Shown here: positions 53,576 through 63,137 of the stretch, in pieces
Position numbering within the stretch: position 1 is the first letter of the stretch
Layout of the letters: every line of letters starts with the position of its first letter
Origin: Alistipes sp. ZOR0009
Lineage (GTDB): Bacteria; Bacteroidota; Bacteroidia; Bacteroidales; ZOR0009
Assembly: GCF_000798815.1 (NCBI RefSeq)
Contig: NZ_JTLD01000004.1
Coordinates: 310,001-374,000 of the forward strand
Reading direction: 5' to 3'
Length of the DNA stretch: 64,000 nt
Position numbers and translations under genes: made by a program
Notes under the pieces: model-generated
What the model was told of the DNA's origin: nothing
Database searches by the model: none
What the model saw: only the letters and a program-made list of their open reading frames with translations

Positions 53576-55696
53576 ATGCTTAGCCGATCGACTTTAGTAG
53601 CTACTTTAATTGGCTGCTTTTCGCTAATTAACGCTTTCGGGCAGCAGCAATTGCCGCCATCTTTCTCTCAAAACAGAGCAGGATTCGATGACATCCCCGT
53701 AAAAATACTGGCACCGATTCCGCTTAAATCCCTTTCTGCAAAAAAGGCGCAACAAAACAATGCGAGCTTTCTTAAGAAAAGGGAGTTCGGAACCACCATC
53801 TCTACCAACATCAATCTGACCGCAGAGGGCCGAAAAGATACGGTAACCAGTACCGTAATCCATCGCCTAATGGTAAAATCGGTTGGTGCCAAAAGTCTTG
53901 GGTTAAAGATTTCTGCAACAAACATCACCTCCTTCGATAGCCGAAAAATATTCATTTACACCCCCGATAGGCGATACGTTTTCAACACGCTTGCAAAAAT
54001 TAGCGAAGGTTCCTCTATTATACTTCCAACCATCCCTGGGGATTGCGCCGTAGTTGAAGTAGAAGAACGATTGGGAGAAAATGCTCAATTCTCAATTTCA
54101 GAGGTTGTCCACGGAGATATATCACCCCTAAAAGCCTACGATATTGATAAGGACATTTCGCAAAGTTGCAACGTAGATATTGCCTGTAACGAAGGGAAGG
54201 ACTGGCAGATAGAAAAATCCAGCATCGTTAAAATCGAAATTCATACCGGAAACGGAATCCGATTATGCACGGGAACTCTCATCAACAACACGGCTAACAA
54301 CAGACGCCCCTACATCCTAACCGCCAACCACTGTATCCAAACGGCAGATCAAGCACGAAACTCTATCTTCTATTTTGGCTACGAAAAAAAGGAATGCGGG
54401 CAGGATGCCATCATTCAAGGGCAATCAATCTCTGGATCAACCCTTAGAGCAACTGGCCTTGAAAGCAAGCTCGACTTCACGCTAGTAGAACTCAATCAAA
54501 CACCTCCTCAAAGCTACCAAGCCTACTATGCAGGATGGGATATCCGCAAAAATCCTTTCAAAACAGCAGGAGCAACCTGCCTGCATCACCCCAATGGCGA
54601 TGTAAAAAAAATATCAATTTCCGCTAAATCCCCCATTGTTGGCGACTACCAAAAAGAGCTAGATAATACGGCCAGCTTCGACCCCAACTCTCACTGGCAT
54701 GTCGAAAAATGGGACGTTGGAACAACAGAAGGAGGTTCTTCTGGATCCCCATTATTCAGCAACAATCATCTAGTTGTAGGTGATCTTTCTGGCGGACTCG
54801 CAAGCTGCGAACAATCTGTAGACGACTACTACTCTGCCATAAACCGGGCATGGAGCGATTACAACGACCCTCGCTACCAGCTAAAAGCTTGGCTAGATCC
54901 TATTAGTAAAGGAGATTCAACCTGCAATGGAGCATATGCCACCAACCTACCATATCAAATCCAGGTTAGCAACCCGTTTCCTTGCTCTGGTGAAGTTGTC
55001 AACTTAACGATAACTCCAGAAGATCCGAATTTGAAAATAACCAACCTACAAGCTGATAGCTATAATGAAGTTAACGGAGTTGGAACTAAGTCTTTAACAT
55101 GGACATTAACTGGCAGTGAAGCCAAAGATGTCTACGCCAGCCTAGAACTTAACGGTACACCGCTAGGCTCTGTATTCTTGGTTTCTGTTAAGCCTTTCCC
55201 CGCTATACCTACAATCTATAAGAAAGGACTTACGCTCGAAACTTCCTCCTTAGACTTAAAACAATGGTACTTAGATGGAAATTTGCTAAATAATACCACA
55301 ACATCAAGCATCCAAATTCAAGGGAAGGGAAGCTACACCATGAAAGCGTTTACTCCCTTTGGCTGTGCTAGCACCTCCAATACCATAATCGTTAACTATT
55401 CTGATTTTATACAACCTCAAAACATTGTGGCTTACCCTGTTCCTGTTCAAAACGGGATCGTTCATATAAAACTACAACCCGCTGATGATAAGCAATCTTC
55501 ATACGACATTTTTGATGGAGATGTAACCGTAAATATGTACGATATCATGGGACGAAAGCTAAAAGCAGAACTTTTCAAGGGCCCCAACGATCAAGTTGAT
55601 TTCAGCTTACCTTACGTACAGGCTGGGCTTTATATCCTAGAAGTTGTGGGAGGAGGCAAGCGTATCGCAAAAAAAATAGTGGTGACTGGAGAATAG
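53576..55696 (+). CDS. Secreted trypsin-like (lysyl endopeptidase-like) serine peptidase, type IX cargo
   Basis: 706 residues. Signal peptide to about residue 22 ('LINAFGQ'), then a pro-region of roughly 180 residues. A trypsin-fold domain has the triad H252 in 'YILTANHCIQ', D300 in 'SKLDFTLVELN' and S389 in 'GGSSGSPLF', with several Cys (C198, C204, C231, C253) as in lysyl endopeptidases. A beta-rich spacer follows, then a C-terminal type A sorting domain (about 620-706: 'NIVAYPVPVQNGIVHIKL', 'NMYDIMGRKLKAELF', 'YVQAGLYILEVVGGGKRIAKKIVV'). It should be exported through SprA and anchored or released at the cell surface. Confidence 0.9.
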   Translation: MLSRSTLVATLIGCFSLINAFGQQQLPPSFSQNRAGFDDIPVKILAPIPLKSLSAKKAQQNNASFLKKREFGTTISTNINLTAEGRKDTVTSTVIHRLMVKSVGAKSLGLKISATNITSFDSRKIFIYTPDRRYVFNTLAKISEGSSIILPTIPGDCAVVEVEERLGENAQFSISEVVHGDISPLKAYDIDKDISQSCNVDIACNEGKDWQIEKSSIVKIEIHTGNGIRLCTGTLINNTANNRRPYILTANHCIQTADQARNSIFYFGYEKKECGQDAIIQGQSISGSTLRATGLESKLDFTLVELNQTPPQSYQAYYAGWDIRKNPFKTAGATCLHHPNGDVKKISISAKSPIVGDYQKELDNTASFDPNSHWHVEKWDVGTTEGGSSGSPLFSNNHLVVGDLSGGLASCEQSVDDYYSAINRAWSDYNDPRYQLKAWLDPISKGDSTCNGAYATNLPYQIQVSNPFPCSGEVVNLTITPEDPNLKITNLQADSYNEVNGVGTKSLTWTLTGSEAKDVYASLELNGTPLGSVFLVSVKPFPAIPTIYKKGLTLETSSLDLKQWYLDGNLLNNTTTSSIQIQGKGSYTMKAFTPFGCASTSNTIIVNYSDFIQPQNIVAYPVPVQNGIVHIKLQPADDKQSSYDIFDGDVTVNMYDIMGRKLKAELFKGPNDQVDFSLPYVQAGLYILEVVGGGKRIAKKIVVTGE

Positions 55697-55837
55697 CTAT
55701 CCATCAGAACAGAAACTTTTAGACCGTCAAAGGCTGATCGTTTTTGAAGAGCTGAAAGTTTATGAACCGTAAAACACTATCCAGCAGGAGGCATCTCCGT
55801 CAACGATAATTTACTGTTATTAAGCATAGCACGCCCA

Positions 55838-55868
55838 ATTGCGATAACCCAGATAAACAATAATTTTG
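55838..55868 (+). promoter_or_regulatory. Promoter of the mrp-nifU pair
   Basis: ATTG (55838-55841) and TAATTTTG (55861-55868) are 19 bases apart, a good match to the Bacteroidota -33/-7 consensus, 54 bases before the mrp ATG. Confidence 0.55.
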
Positions 55869-55922
55869 CACGAGCTAAACTAAAGCCTGTAAATGGTGTT
55901 TAAACACCTCAAATTGTCGATC

Positions 55923-56999
55923 ATGAGCTTAGATATTCAAGAGATCAATAGAGTCCTATCGCAAGTAATTCACCCTGAGAATGGAGAAAACATCATCGCC
56001 TTAGGGATGGTGGAGAACATTAGGGTAGAGGACAATAACATAAAATTCACCCTTTCTTTTAAGAAAGCTCGCGACCCGTTTGCTTCATCCATAAAAAAAG
56101 CCTGCGAGTTGGCTATAGAACAGGCATTCCCCAATTTTCAGATCAAAGGAAACATCCTAGAGCTGGTAAAGGAAACCGCGCCAAAGCCAAAAGCGGCTAA
56201 GCCAAACAGCGACTCGCTATCTGGCATCAAGCACCGAATCGCAATTGCTTCTGGGAAAGGGGGTGTAGGCAAGTCTACTGTCACCTCAAACCTTGCAGTC
56301 ACCTTAGCAAAACTTGGCTATAAGGTCGGATTGGTAGATGCCGATATTTACGGTCCATCTATGCCCAAAATGTTTGGAGTGGAAGATGCCAAACCTTTTA
56401 TGGTGGAAGTTGATGGGCAAGAACTTATAGAACCTGTAGAAAAATACGGAGTTAAGCTGCTTTCTGTAGGCTTTTTTGTAAAGCTAGAAGACGCCCTCGT
56501 TTGGCGCGGACCAATGGCTACCAATGCCCTTCGCCAAATCATTCAGCAGGTGAACTGGGGTGAGCTCGACTTCCTCCTTTTCGACCTACCTCCAGGAACA
56601 GGTGACGTACACATCACCCTTTCTACCGAATTCAGACCCGATGGTGCAATCATCGTGGGTACACCTCAAGAGGTGGCTCTGGCCGATGTAATAAAAGGCA
56701 TAAAAATGTTTACAGGGCAAAACCTCAACATTCCAATTCTAGGAATTGTCGAGAATATGGCGTGGTTTACTCCTGCCGAACTCCCTGATAATAGGTACTA
56801 TATTTTTGGTAAAGACGGCTGCAAAAAGCTCGCCGAAAAATATGACCTTCCTCTGCTAGGACAAATTCCTATCGTGCAAAGCGTATGCGAAGGGGGTGAC
56901 AATGGCGAACCTTCATCGCTAACCAATACGCTCATTGCCGAAAAGTTCAATGAAATAGCCCAAAAGGTTGTTCAAGAGTTTTCTAAATTCTCAAACTAA
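55923..56999 (+). CDS. mrp: Mrp/NBP35-family P-loop ATPase (Fe-S carrier)
   Basis: 358 residues from the ATG at 55923; the frame to 55893 adds atypical residues. An N-terminal MIP18/DUF59 domain (1-85) precedes the deviant Walker A 'SGKGGVGKST' (about 110-119), then 'GLVDADIYGPSMPKMFG' and 'FLLFDLPPGTGDVHIT'. Mrp proteins carry Fe-S clusters to target enzymes. The usual CxxC cluster ligands would sit after 'GIVENMAWF', but here the sequence is TPAELPDNRYYIFG without Cys, as in other Bacteroidota, so cluster binding must differ. The NifU-like gene follows after 6 bases. Confidence 0.92.
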   Translation: MSLDIQEINRVLSQVIHPENGENIIALGMVENIRVEDNNIKFTLSFKKARDPFASSIKKACELAIEQAFPNFQIKGNILELVKETAPKPKAAKPNSDSLSGIKHRIAIASGKGGVGKSTVTSNLAVTLAKLGYKVGLVDADIYGPSMPKMFGVEDAKPFMVEVDGQELIEPVEKYGVKLLSVGFFVKLEDALVWRGPMATNALRQIIQQVNWGELDFLLFDLPPGTGDVHITLSTEFRPDGAIIVGTPQEVALADVIKGIKMFTGQNLNIPILGIVENMAWFTPAELPDNRYYIFGKDGCKKLAEKYDLPLLGQIPIVQSVCEGGDNGEPSSLTNTLIAEKFNEIAQKVVQEFSKFSN

Positions 57000-57005
57000 A
57001 GTTGT

Positions 57006-57257
57006 ATGGACCCCAATATCAACCTACTCGAAAGAGTTGACAAAGCACTAGATGCCATTCGCCCTTTTCTAAAAAACGATGGAGGGGATGTGAAGGTTGT
57101 AGAAGTTTCGGAAGAGATGGTGGCCAAAGTTGTTTTACTTGGCGCCTGTGGCAGCTGCCCCTTTAGCATAATGACATTGAAAAATGGAATAGAGCAAGCA
57201 GTAAAAAGGGAAGTCCCCGAAATAAAGGAGGTTATTGCCATTCAGGACGAAGAATAG
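57006..57257 (+). CDS. NifU-like C-terminal-domain Fe-S scaffold
   Basis: 83 residues, a stand-alone NifU C-terminal domain: 'LDAIRPFLKNDGGDVKVVEV' and the cluster-binding C-G-S-C in 'LLGACGSCPFSIMTLKNGIEQ'. It should hold or transfer a [4Fe-4S] cluster. It is paired with mrp (6-base gap), so the two probably work together in Fe-S assembly. A terminator follows. Confidence 0.93.
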   Translation: MDPNINLLERVDKALDAIRPFLKNDGGDVKVVEVSEEMVAKVVLLGACGSCPFSIMTLKNGIEQAVKREVPEIKEVIAIQDEE

Positions 57258-57285
57258 CCTCGCTGCTTATAGAGAAAAAATACCG

Positions 57286-57334
57286 AAAGGCACTCTTCTT
57301 ATATTCATTTGAATATCAATAAGAGTGCCTTTTT
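57286..57334 (+). terminator. Terminator of the mrp-nifU operon
   Basis: AAAGGCACTCTT (57286-57297) pairs with AAGAGTGCCTTT (57321-57332). Inside, ATATTC pairs with GAATAT. A T-run ends the stem. Confidence 0.8.
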
Positions 57335-57410
57335 AATATTTATAATCACCTTTTTTTGCTATTATTGCCTACTGCAAAACATTAGGCATTTTACAATTAA
57401 CACCTAATCA

Positions 57411-60032
57411 TTGAAAAAGCTAATTATACTCATTTTCGCAGGGTTGCTGGTTGGTTGTTCTACTCAAAAGAACACGCTGGTTAGCCGTACCTACCACAAC
57501 ATCACCGCAAAATACAACTACCTTTTCAACGCTCAAGAAAGCTACAACCTGAGCACAAAAAAATACAGCAAAGAATATAGCTACGAGTACAATTCGCTTC
57601 TTCCTGTTTTCCTTTTTGAGGATAAGGCTGCCCCCTCTAAAACAAGCGAGGGAATGGATCGGGCAATCATGAAAAGCGGTCTTTTAATTAAGTACCACTC
57701 CATCACAGCCAAGCCGTCAAAAGCAAAGCAAAATACGGCTGCCCAAAGAGCCTTTTACAACCAGCGAGAGTTCTGCAAATATGTTGATGATGCTTACCTC
57801 CTAATAGCCCTAGGCAATACCTACCTGCACGATTACGATAAAGCCCGCCAAGCCTTTAACCAAATCGTCCTTAACTATCCAAATACCGACACCAAGGTTG
57901 AAGCCCAAATATGGCTAGCATTAATTGCTGGTGCCGAAGGCGATTTAGTTCAATACGAAGATGCCTTAAACACAATAACACAATACGGTAAATGCCCCAA
58001 CAGTTTACAGCCTTTACTACAGGCTGCACTAGCAAACTACTACATTAAAATTAAAAGTTACGCTAAAGCCATCGAATCTTTGGAGCAGGCTGCACGCCTC
58101 GAAACTCAGAAAGAAAACAGGTGCCGCTATCTTTACATCTTAGGCCAACTTTACCAAAAAACAGGTAATACTTTAGCCGCACAGCAAACCTTTCATCGGG
58201 TAGCAAAACGTGCTTCATCGTACGAGATGACCTTTAATGCCCGCTTGGAAGAGGCCCGTTCTTACTCTTCTGGAAATTCTGGAAACTTAAAGAATGAGCT
58301 GCAAAAGATGGCGAAGAGCGAACGAAATACTCCTTATAGAGATCAGATCTACTATACGATTGGAAAAATTTACCTTCAAGATAACAACGAAAAAGAAGCA
58401 TTGTCTAATTTTCAGAAATCGCTAGAGTATGCATCCCCCAATAGCAACCAAAAAGGTGTAACCTTCGCTACTTTAGCAGATTTAGCCTTTTCTAAAAAAG
58501 ATTTTCTTAAGGCACAAGCGTTATATGATAGCGCAAGCACACTCCTCCCAGATAGCCACCCGTTGTACTCGGACGTTCAAACGCGTTCTCAAAAATTAGG
58601 AAGACTCGCTAGTAGCATGCGTGAATACCAAAAGCAGGATAGCCTCATAAAACTTTCCATGCTCAACAAAGATGAGCTTACTCGGCTCGTTGATAAAAAA
58701 ATTGAACAGCTAAAAACGCAACAGGAAAAAGTTCAGGAAGAACAGAATCGCCAGCAATCGTACCTGATGAACCAAAACAATCTTGCTTTGGGAAACCAGC
58801 AAAGCAACAGCTGGTATTTTTACAACCAGTCTGCATTAGCTTTTGGAGCAGCCGAATTTAAAATGAGATGGGGACAACGAAAGCTCGAAGATAACTGGCG
58901 CCGAAAAAATAAGGGAAACATTGCAGATTTTGCAGAGGCAGCCAAGTCCGAAGAAAAAAAATCAGAAGAAACTCGCTCGCCACTAACACGCGAGTACTAC
59001 TTCGCTGATATCCCTAAAAACGAGAATGAAAGAGCTGCTGCAATCAAAAAAGCACAAGACGCACTACTCGATGCTGCCGATGCTTACCGTGTTGATATTG
59101 AAGATCCAAAATCAGCCATAACAACTGCAGAATCGCTGCTAAAAGAAGATTTATCAGCAGAAAATAGGCTAAAAGCCTATACTATTTGCTATCAGTCGTA
59201 CACAGCGCTTAACGACATGGCAAATGCAGAACACTATAAAAAACTTATTGCAACTAAATACCCTCAGAGTATAACTAAACAATCTTTTGAAACAGCATCA
59301 TCGATCTCGAATATGAGCAATGCAGATAGCAAAGCGCTAGAACAATGCATCGAGCTAATTAATGTGGGCAAATTCAAAGAAAGCTTAGAGATTAGTAGGC
59401 CATTTACAGACAAAAAGAATCCGCTTACTCCCCAATTTGCGCTTGCTAAAGCACTTGCCATTGGAGGATTAGAAGGAAAAGATGCATACAGAAAAGAACT
59501 TTCGTCTCTGATAGAAGAATTTCCGAATACAGAAGTAGCCAAAACGGCTGCAGAATATGTCGCTCAACTAGACAAGGTTGCACTCAATCGCTTAAACCCC
59601 AAAGAAGACCAACCTAAATCAGCGACTCCTAACGAGATTGCAGCCACCCATAATTCGGACGCTACAACCAGATATCTTGCAACAGACGGTAGCCATGAGC
59701 TAGTCATTATAATACCACAAAACACAAACTTTAATCAACTTAAATTCAACCTAATATCGTTTAACCTCGAATCATTCCCTGACACCGAGTTCAACATCAC
59801 AAAGGAATCATTCGATAGCAATAATGATATTGTAAGAATAAAAGCCTTTGACAGTAAGAAAAAGTCGCTTGATTACTACTTTTTGCTGCTACAGAAGCAA
59901 GATCTGATAAACCAATCGGGAGCTAGCAACTTTGCTTTATTTGCCATTTCCGCTCAGAACCTAGAGCTGCTACTGAAGGACAAGGCTCTAACAACCTATT
60001 CCGACTTCTTTATGAAGGAATACTTAAAATAA
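57411..60032 (+). CDS. PorW/SprE-type TPR lipoprotein of the type IX secretion system
   Basis: 873 residues. The start is a TTG: the codon two before it in frame is a stop and no ATG would keep the signal peptide. The signal 'KKLIILIFAGLLVGC' ends in a lipobox (Cys about 16). The N-terminus has the PorW hallmark 'SRTYHNITAKYNYLFNAQES'. Tetratricopeptide repeats fill about 120-400, then a Gln-rich coiled coil (about 420-460) and a second helical repeat region. PorW/SprE bridges the secretion core complex to the SprA translocon and affects gliding or secretion in relatives. Confidence 0.88.
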   Translation: MKKLIILIFAGLLVGCSTQKNTLVSRTYHNITAKYNYLFNAQESYNLSTKKYSKEYSYEYNSLLPVFLFEDKAAPSKTSEGMDRAIMKSGLLIKYHSITAKPSKAKQNTAAQRAFYNQREFCKYVDDAYLLIALGNTYLHDYDKARQAFNQIVLNYPNTDTKVEAQIWLALIAGAEGDLVQYEDALNTITQYGKCPNSLQPLLQAALANYYIKIKSYAKAIESLEQAARLETQKENRCRYLYILGQLYQKTGNTLAAQQTFHRVAKRASSYEMTFNARLEEARSYSSGNSGNLKNELQKMAKSERNTPYRDQIYYTIGKIYLQDNNEKEALSNFQKSLEYASPNSNQKGVTFATLADLAFSKKDFLKAQALYDSASTLLPDSHPLYSDVQTRSQKLGRLASSMREYQKQDSLIKLSMLNKDELTRLVDKKIEQLKTQQEKVQEEQNRQQSYLMNQNNLALGNQQSNSWYFYNQSALAFGAAEFKMRWGQRKLEDNWRRKNKGNIADFAEAAKSEEKKSEETRSPLTREYYFADIPKNENERAAAIKKAQDALLDAADAYRVDIEDPKSAITTAESLLKEDLSAENRLKAYTICYQSYTALNDMANAEHYKKLIATKYPQSITKQSFETASSISNMSNADSKALEQCIELINVGKFKESLEISRPFTDKKNPLTPQFALAKALAIGGLEGKDAYRKELSSLIEEFPNTEVAKTAAEYVAQLDKVALNRLNPKEDQPKSATPNEIAATHNSDATTRYLATDGSHELVIIIPQNTNFNQLKFNLISFNLESFPDTEFNITKESFDSNNDIVRIKAFDSKKKSLDYYFLLLQKQDLINQSGASNFALFAISAQNLELLLKDKALTTYSDFFMKEYLK

Positions 60033-60165
60033 AGTATAACAAGTGTAAAATTTTTACGTATAACTCAAGGCCACCCTAGCAAGTGGCCTTGAACATTAAT
60101 AACGTAAGATTCGTTGAAATCTAACGACGATTACTATATTCGCTACTTCTTTCAAACATAAGTAA

Positions 60166-60579
60166 ATGACTATTACGGTAAACGGGTTGTCCGATTTAGA
60201 AAATGCTGCGATGCAGGTTGTAAAAGCAATTGGCGATCGAAAAATTGTAGCGCTTTACGGCCAGATGGGAGCAGGGAAAACTACTTTAGTAAAGCAAATT
60301 TGCGAATCTCTACAAGTACCTGATGTGGTTAACAGCCCCACTTTCTCGTTGGTTAACGAATACCTACAGCCAAACGGAGAACCGATATACCATTTTGATT
60401 TTTATAGAATTAACAAGCTAGAGGAAGCCTACGATTTTGGTTACGAAGAATATTTCTATAGCGGCCATCTCTGCCTCATCGAATGGCCCGAGATCATAGA
60501 CGAGCTTATTCCTGATGATGCGGTAAAGCTCCACATCAAGGTTGTTGATGAAAACAAAAGAGTAATAGAAATTAATTAA
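60166..60579 (+). CDS. tsaE: tRNA threonylcarbamoyladenosine biosynthesis ATPase TsaE
   Basis: 137 residues, a typical length. Walker A 'YGQMGAGKTT' (31-40), 'VNSPTFSLVNEY', 'IYHFDFYRI' and 'LCLIEWPEII' are the TsaE signatures. With TsaB and TsaD it makes t6A37 of ANN-decoding tRNAs. It is 11 bases before the alanine dehydrogenase gene and probably in the same transcript; this pairing recurs in Bacteroidota. Confidence 0.95.
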   Translation: MTITVNGLSDLENAAMQVVKAIGDRKIVALYGQMGAGKTTLVKQICESLQVPDVVNSPTFSLVNEYLQPNGEPIYHFDFYRINKLEEAYDFGYEEYFYSGHLCLIEWPEIIDELIPDDAVKLHIKVVDENKRVIEIN

Positions 60580-60590
60580 ACTTTAGTTTA

Positions 60591-61814
60591 ATGGTACAGG
60601 AGAATAGCAAAATAAGACCAAACTTCCCCATTTCGTGCGGATTACAACCCTTGGAGGAGATGCTAGAAATAGGTCGTAAAACAAAACGGCTGATCATTGG
60701 TATACCAAAGGAAACGACCTGTGGAGAAACTCGCGTCCCGCTTACTCCTGAAGCCGTAAAAATTCTTTCGACTTACGGACATGAGGTAATTATTGAGTCG
60801 AATGCTGGAAAAAACTCGAACTTCTCCGACCTGCACTACGCCGAAAATGGAGCAACAATAGTGCAAACAGCCAAGGAAGTTTTTCAATCAGACATTGTTA
60901 TCAAGGTTTCACCTTTCAGCCTAGAGGAAGTTCAGCTGATGAACAACAACCAAACAATAATATCGGCTCTACATATCAACAACTACACCCCAGATTACAT
61001 TAAAGGGATAATGCACAAAAAGGTGACAGCAATTGCATCCGATGGTATTAAAGATAGCGAAAACTGCTATCCTGTTCTTCGGTCAATGAGCGCCATTGCT
61101 GGATCTACCGCAATCCTTGCTGCTGCAGAGCTAATGAGCACAACCAATAAAGGAAAAGGCGTTTTACTAGGCAGTATCCCAGGCATTACACCGGCCGAAG
61201 TTGTTATCCTCGGAGCAAGCACTGCGGCCGAATACGCAGCTCGTGCAGCTATCGGCTTAGGAGCCGAGGTAAAAATTGTTGATCACTCCATTAAAAGGTT
61301 AACCGAGATACAGCATCTCCTCGGACAGCGCATCTACACAAGCAACTTCCACCCCCAAATCATCGAAAAAATCCTCAAAACAGCCGACGTTGTTGTAGCT
61401 ACTATCATCCCCGAAGATCCTAAAAACATCATTCAAATTGATGAAAGCTTGGTTAAGCAAATGAAGAATGGGGCGGTCATTATCGACATGACTGTTGACA
61501 GAGGAGGAAGTTTCAAAACGTCAGAGTACAAAACAAATAACGAACCTCCTTTTGTAAAGCACAACGTTATTCACTACTGCATACCAAACATTACATCTAG
61601 AGTTGCCAGAACAGCCTCCATTGCGCTCAGCAACATTTATACTCAGCTGCTTCTAAATATGGCAGATGCTCCCAATATAACAACGTACCTTAAAGAAAAT
61701 CCGGGAATCAGAAATGGCGTGTATGTTTTTAATGGATTGCTAACCAACAGCTATTTAGGCGAGATTTACAACATTCCATCTAAGGATATTGACCTGTTGA
61801 TGGCTGCTTTTTAA
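60591..61814 (+). CDS. ald: Alanine dehydrogenase
   Basis: 407 residues, about 35 longer than the classical enzyme because of an N-terminal extension common in Bacteroidota. It oxidises L-alanine to pyruvate and ammonia with NAD. The N-terminal domain has 'IGIPKETTCGETRVPLTPE' (substrate Arg and Lys region). The nucleotide domain has 'VVILGASTAAEYAARAAIGLG', a Rossmann turn altered to GASTAAE, and 'VKIVDHS'. The C-terminus has 'NITSRVARTASIALSN'. It converges on the TonB-like gene with 4 bases between stops. Confidence 0.9.
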   Translation: MVQENSKIRPNFPISCGLQPLEEMLEIGRKTKRLIIGIPKETTCGETRVPLTPEAVKILSTYGHEVIIESNAGKNSNFSDLHYAENGATIVQTAKEVFQSDIVIKVSPFSLEEVQLMNNNQTIISALHINNYTPDYIKGIMHKKVTAIASDGIKDSENCYPVLRSMSAIAGSTAILAAAELMSTTNKGKGVLLGSIPGITPAEVVILGASTAAEYAARAAIGLGAEVKIVDHSIKRLTEIQHLLGQRIYTSNFHPQIIEKILKTADVVVATIIPEDPKNIIQIDESLVKQMKNGAVIIDMTVDRGGSFKTSEYKTNNEPPFVKHNVIHYCIPNITSRVARTASIALSNIYTQLLLNMADAPNITTYLKENPGIRNGVYVFNGLLTNSYLGEIYNIPSKDIDLLMAAF

Positions 61815-61818
61815 TAGA

Positions 61819-62601
61819 TTACTGAGCAACAAAACGGTAGGTAATAGACCCCTTCTGAACAGATGGTGCATCGGCCTTAACAGTAAACCTTGATCGACGA
61901 GCGGCCTTCAATGCTTCTGCAAAAAGGCATTCGCTTGCTTTTGTTTGAGACGATATGGAGGCAGAAGTAACAGCACCCCTTTGATTAACAACTATATCAA
62001 CAACAACATCGCCACCGCCCTCGCAAAGGTATGCAGGAACAGGTAACTCGACCCCTTGCCTTCCTCCCAATGAGTATGCTAAAACTGAAACTCCTCGATA
62101 AGCCTTTTCAGAGCTAGCTCTTGAGCTTGCTTGCGAACCGGATTGCTGCTCTGGAGCTTTACTTGCCTCTAGAGATTTTTTATAAAGTTCCCTATTGGCG
62201 CGCATTTTCTCCTCCAGCTTCCGAGCTTCATCGTATACCGGATTCGCTTTACCAAACTTATCGTCTACCAGCTTATCGGTAAGCTTATTCAGGTTGCTAT
62301 TAACCGCCACATTTCGAACTGTCGATACGCTATTTCTTTTTGCGGCCTCCTCTGTCTTTGGATCTTCCTTTTTTAGTATCTCATCTGCCAGCTTCTGTGG
62401 ATTAGGCTGAATTTGTTGTTGTATTGGCTGAAGCTCCATATAAACCATATCGTTAGATGGTTTTACCGGATTTAACTTCATTATTAGAACTAAAATAAGG
62501 ATAACAAGGTGGAATATAACAGTACCCAATAACCCAACCTGATGAGCTATCAGCCATTCTTTAATTCCTCTTGGGCGCTGTTCGTTAAAAATATCCTCCA
62601 T
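61819..62601 (-). CDS. TonB-like energy transducer
   Basis: 260 residues from the ATG at 62601 (MEDIFNEQRPRG); the frame upstream to 62634 is unlikely. A short cytoplasmic start is followed by one membrane helix (about 22-42, 'LGTVIFHLVILILVLIMKL'). A long charged periplasmic linker contains 'KLEEKMRANRELYKKSLEA', and a C-terminal domain carries 'GGDVVVDIVVNQRGAVTSAS' and 'AARRSRFTV'. This layout is that of TonB-family proteins that pass energy to outer-membrane transporters. Its Pro content is lower than in classic TonB, and no ExbBD genes are nearby. Confidence 0.7.
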   Translation of the reverse strand: MEDIFNEQRPRGIKEWLIAHQVGLLGTVIFHLVILILVLIMKLNPVKPSNDMVYMELQPIQQQIQPNPQKLADEILKKEDPKTEEAAKRNSVSTVRNVAVNSNLNKLTDKLVDDKFGKANPVYDEARKLEEKMRANRELYKKSLEASKAPEQQSGSQASSRASSEKAYRGVSVLAYSLGGRQGVELPVPAYLCEGGGDVVVDIVVNQRGAVTSASISSQTKASECLFAEALKAARRSRFTVKADAPSVQKGSITYRFVAQ

Positions 62602-62775
62602 CGAAAACCTTAAAGTTTTGACAAAAATAATCATTACCAGAGAATGACCATCAAACTTTAAGAATCGCTAACAGCTCTTCCTCAAGAAAAATCGCCGAAT
62701 AAAAGAGGGCATAACCGCACATGGATGCTTATAGACAAAAGCATCAGGACATTGTCTTGCCCTTAACTTAAATAA

Positions 62776-63012
62776 TTAGCTAATAAAAAATTCCTTGTCG
62801 TCTACTACGACTCTTTTAATTGCACTATACTTTAAAATTTTATTTTCTTGGCCACTACTCACATCGTTTGCCAAAAAATGACGAGAGGTTGCTGTTAACC
62901 GGTAGTTTAATGGCAATGAATAGGCACTTTGGTCATCAAATACTAAGAATCTGTAGGTGGCCTCAATTAATAACTTTTTGAGCACATCCTCATCGAAAAC
63001 AAATACTCGCAT
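62776..63012 (-). CDS. Small protein of unknown function
   Basis: 78 residues beginning MRVFVFDEDVLKKLLIEATY. Soluble, with mixed helix and strand and no known motif. The gap to its right holds two inverted repeats (63092-63126) that may be its operator. A weak hairpin (GATGCTT / AAAGCATC, near 62721-62745) lies after the stop. Coding is plausible from length and start position but not certain. Confidence 0.4.
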   Translation of the reverse strand: MRVFVFDEDVLKKLLIEATYRFLVFDDQSAYSLPLNYRLTATSRHFLANDVSSGQENKILKYSAIKRVVVDDKEFFIS

Positions 63013-63091
63013 AGCTACTTTTTTTATGTTTAAAACTATCTATCTAATACTCAAAGAACACTAAAATACACTCCTTAACCGAAGTCGTCTC

Positions 63092-63126
63092 CAAATAAAA
63101 CTATTTGCACTTTATTTGCAAATAAA
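63092..63126. promoter_or_regulatory. Two adjoining dyads, possible operator
   Basis: CAAATA-AAAC-TATTTG (63092-63107) is followed by the perfect 16-bp palindrome TTTATTTGCAAATAAA (63111-63126). The word ATTTGC occurs in both. They lie between the minus-strand gene ending its 5' side at 63012 and the plus-strand gene at 63285. Confidence 0.4.
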
Positions 63127-63137
63127 TCTATATTATT

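Noticed and set aside
60069-60092. Hairpin AAGGCCAC / GTGGCCTT after the PorW/SprE gene
   Set aside because: Stem is perfect but there is no T-run on either strand, so a terminator call is not well supported.
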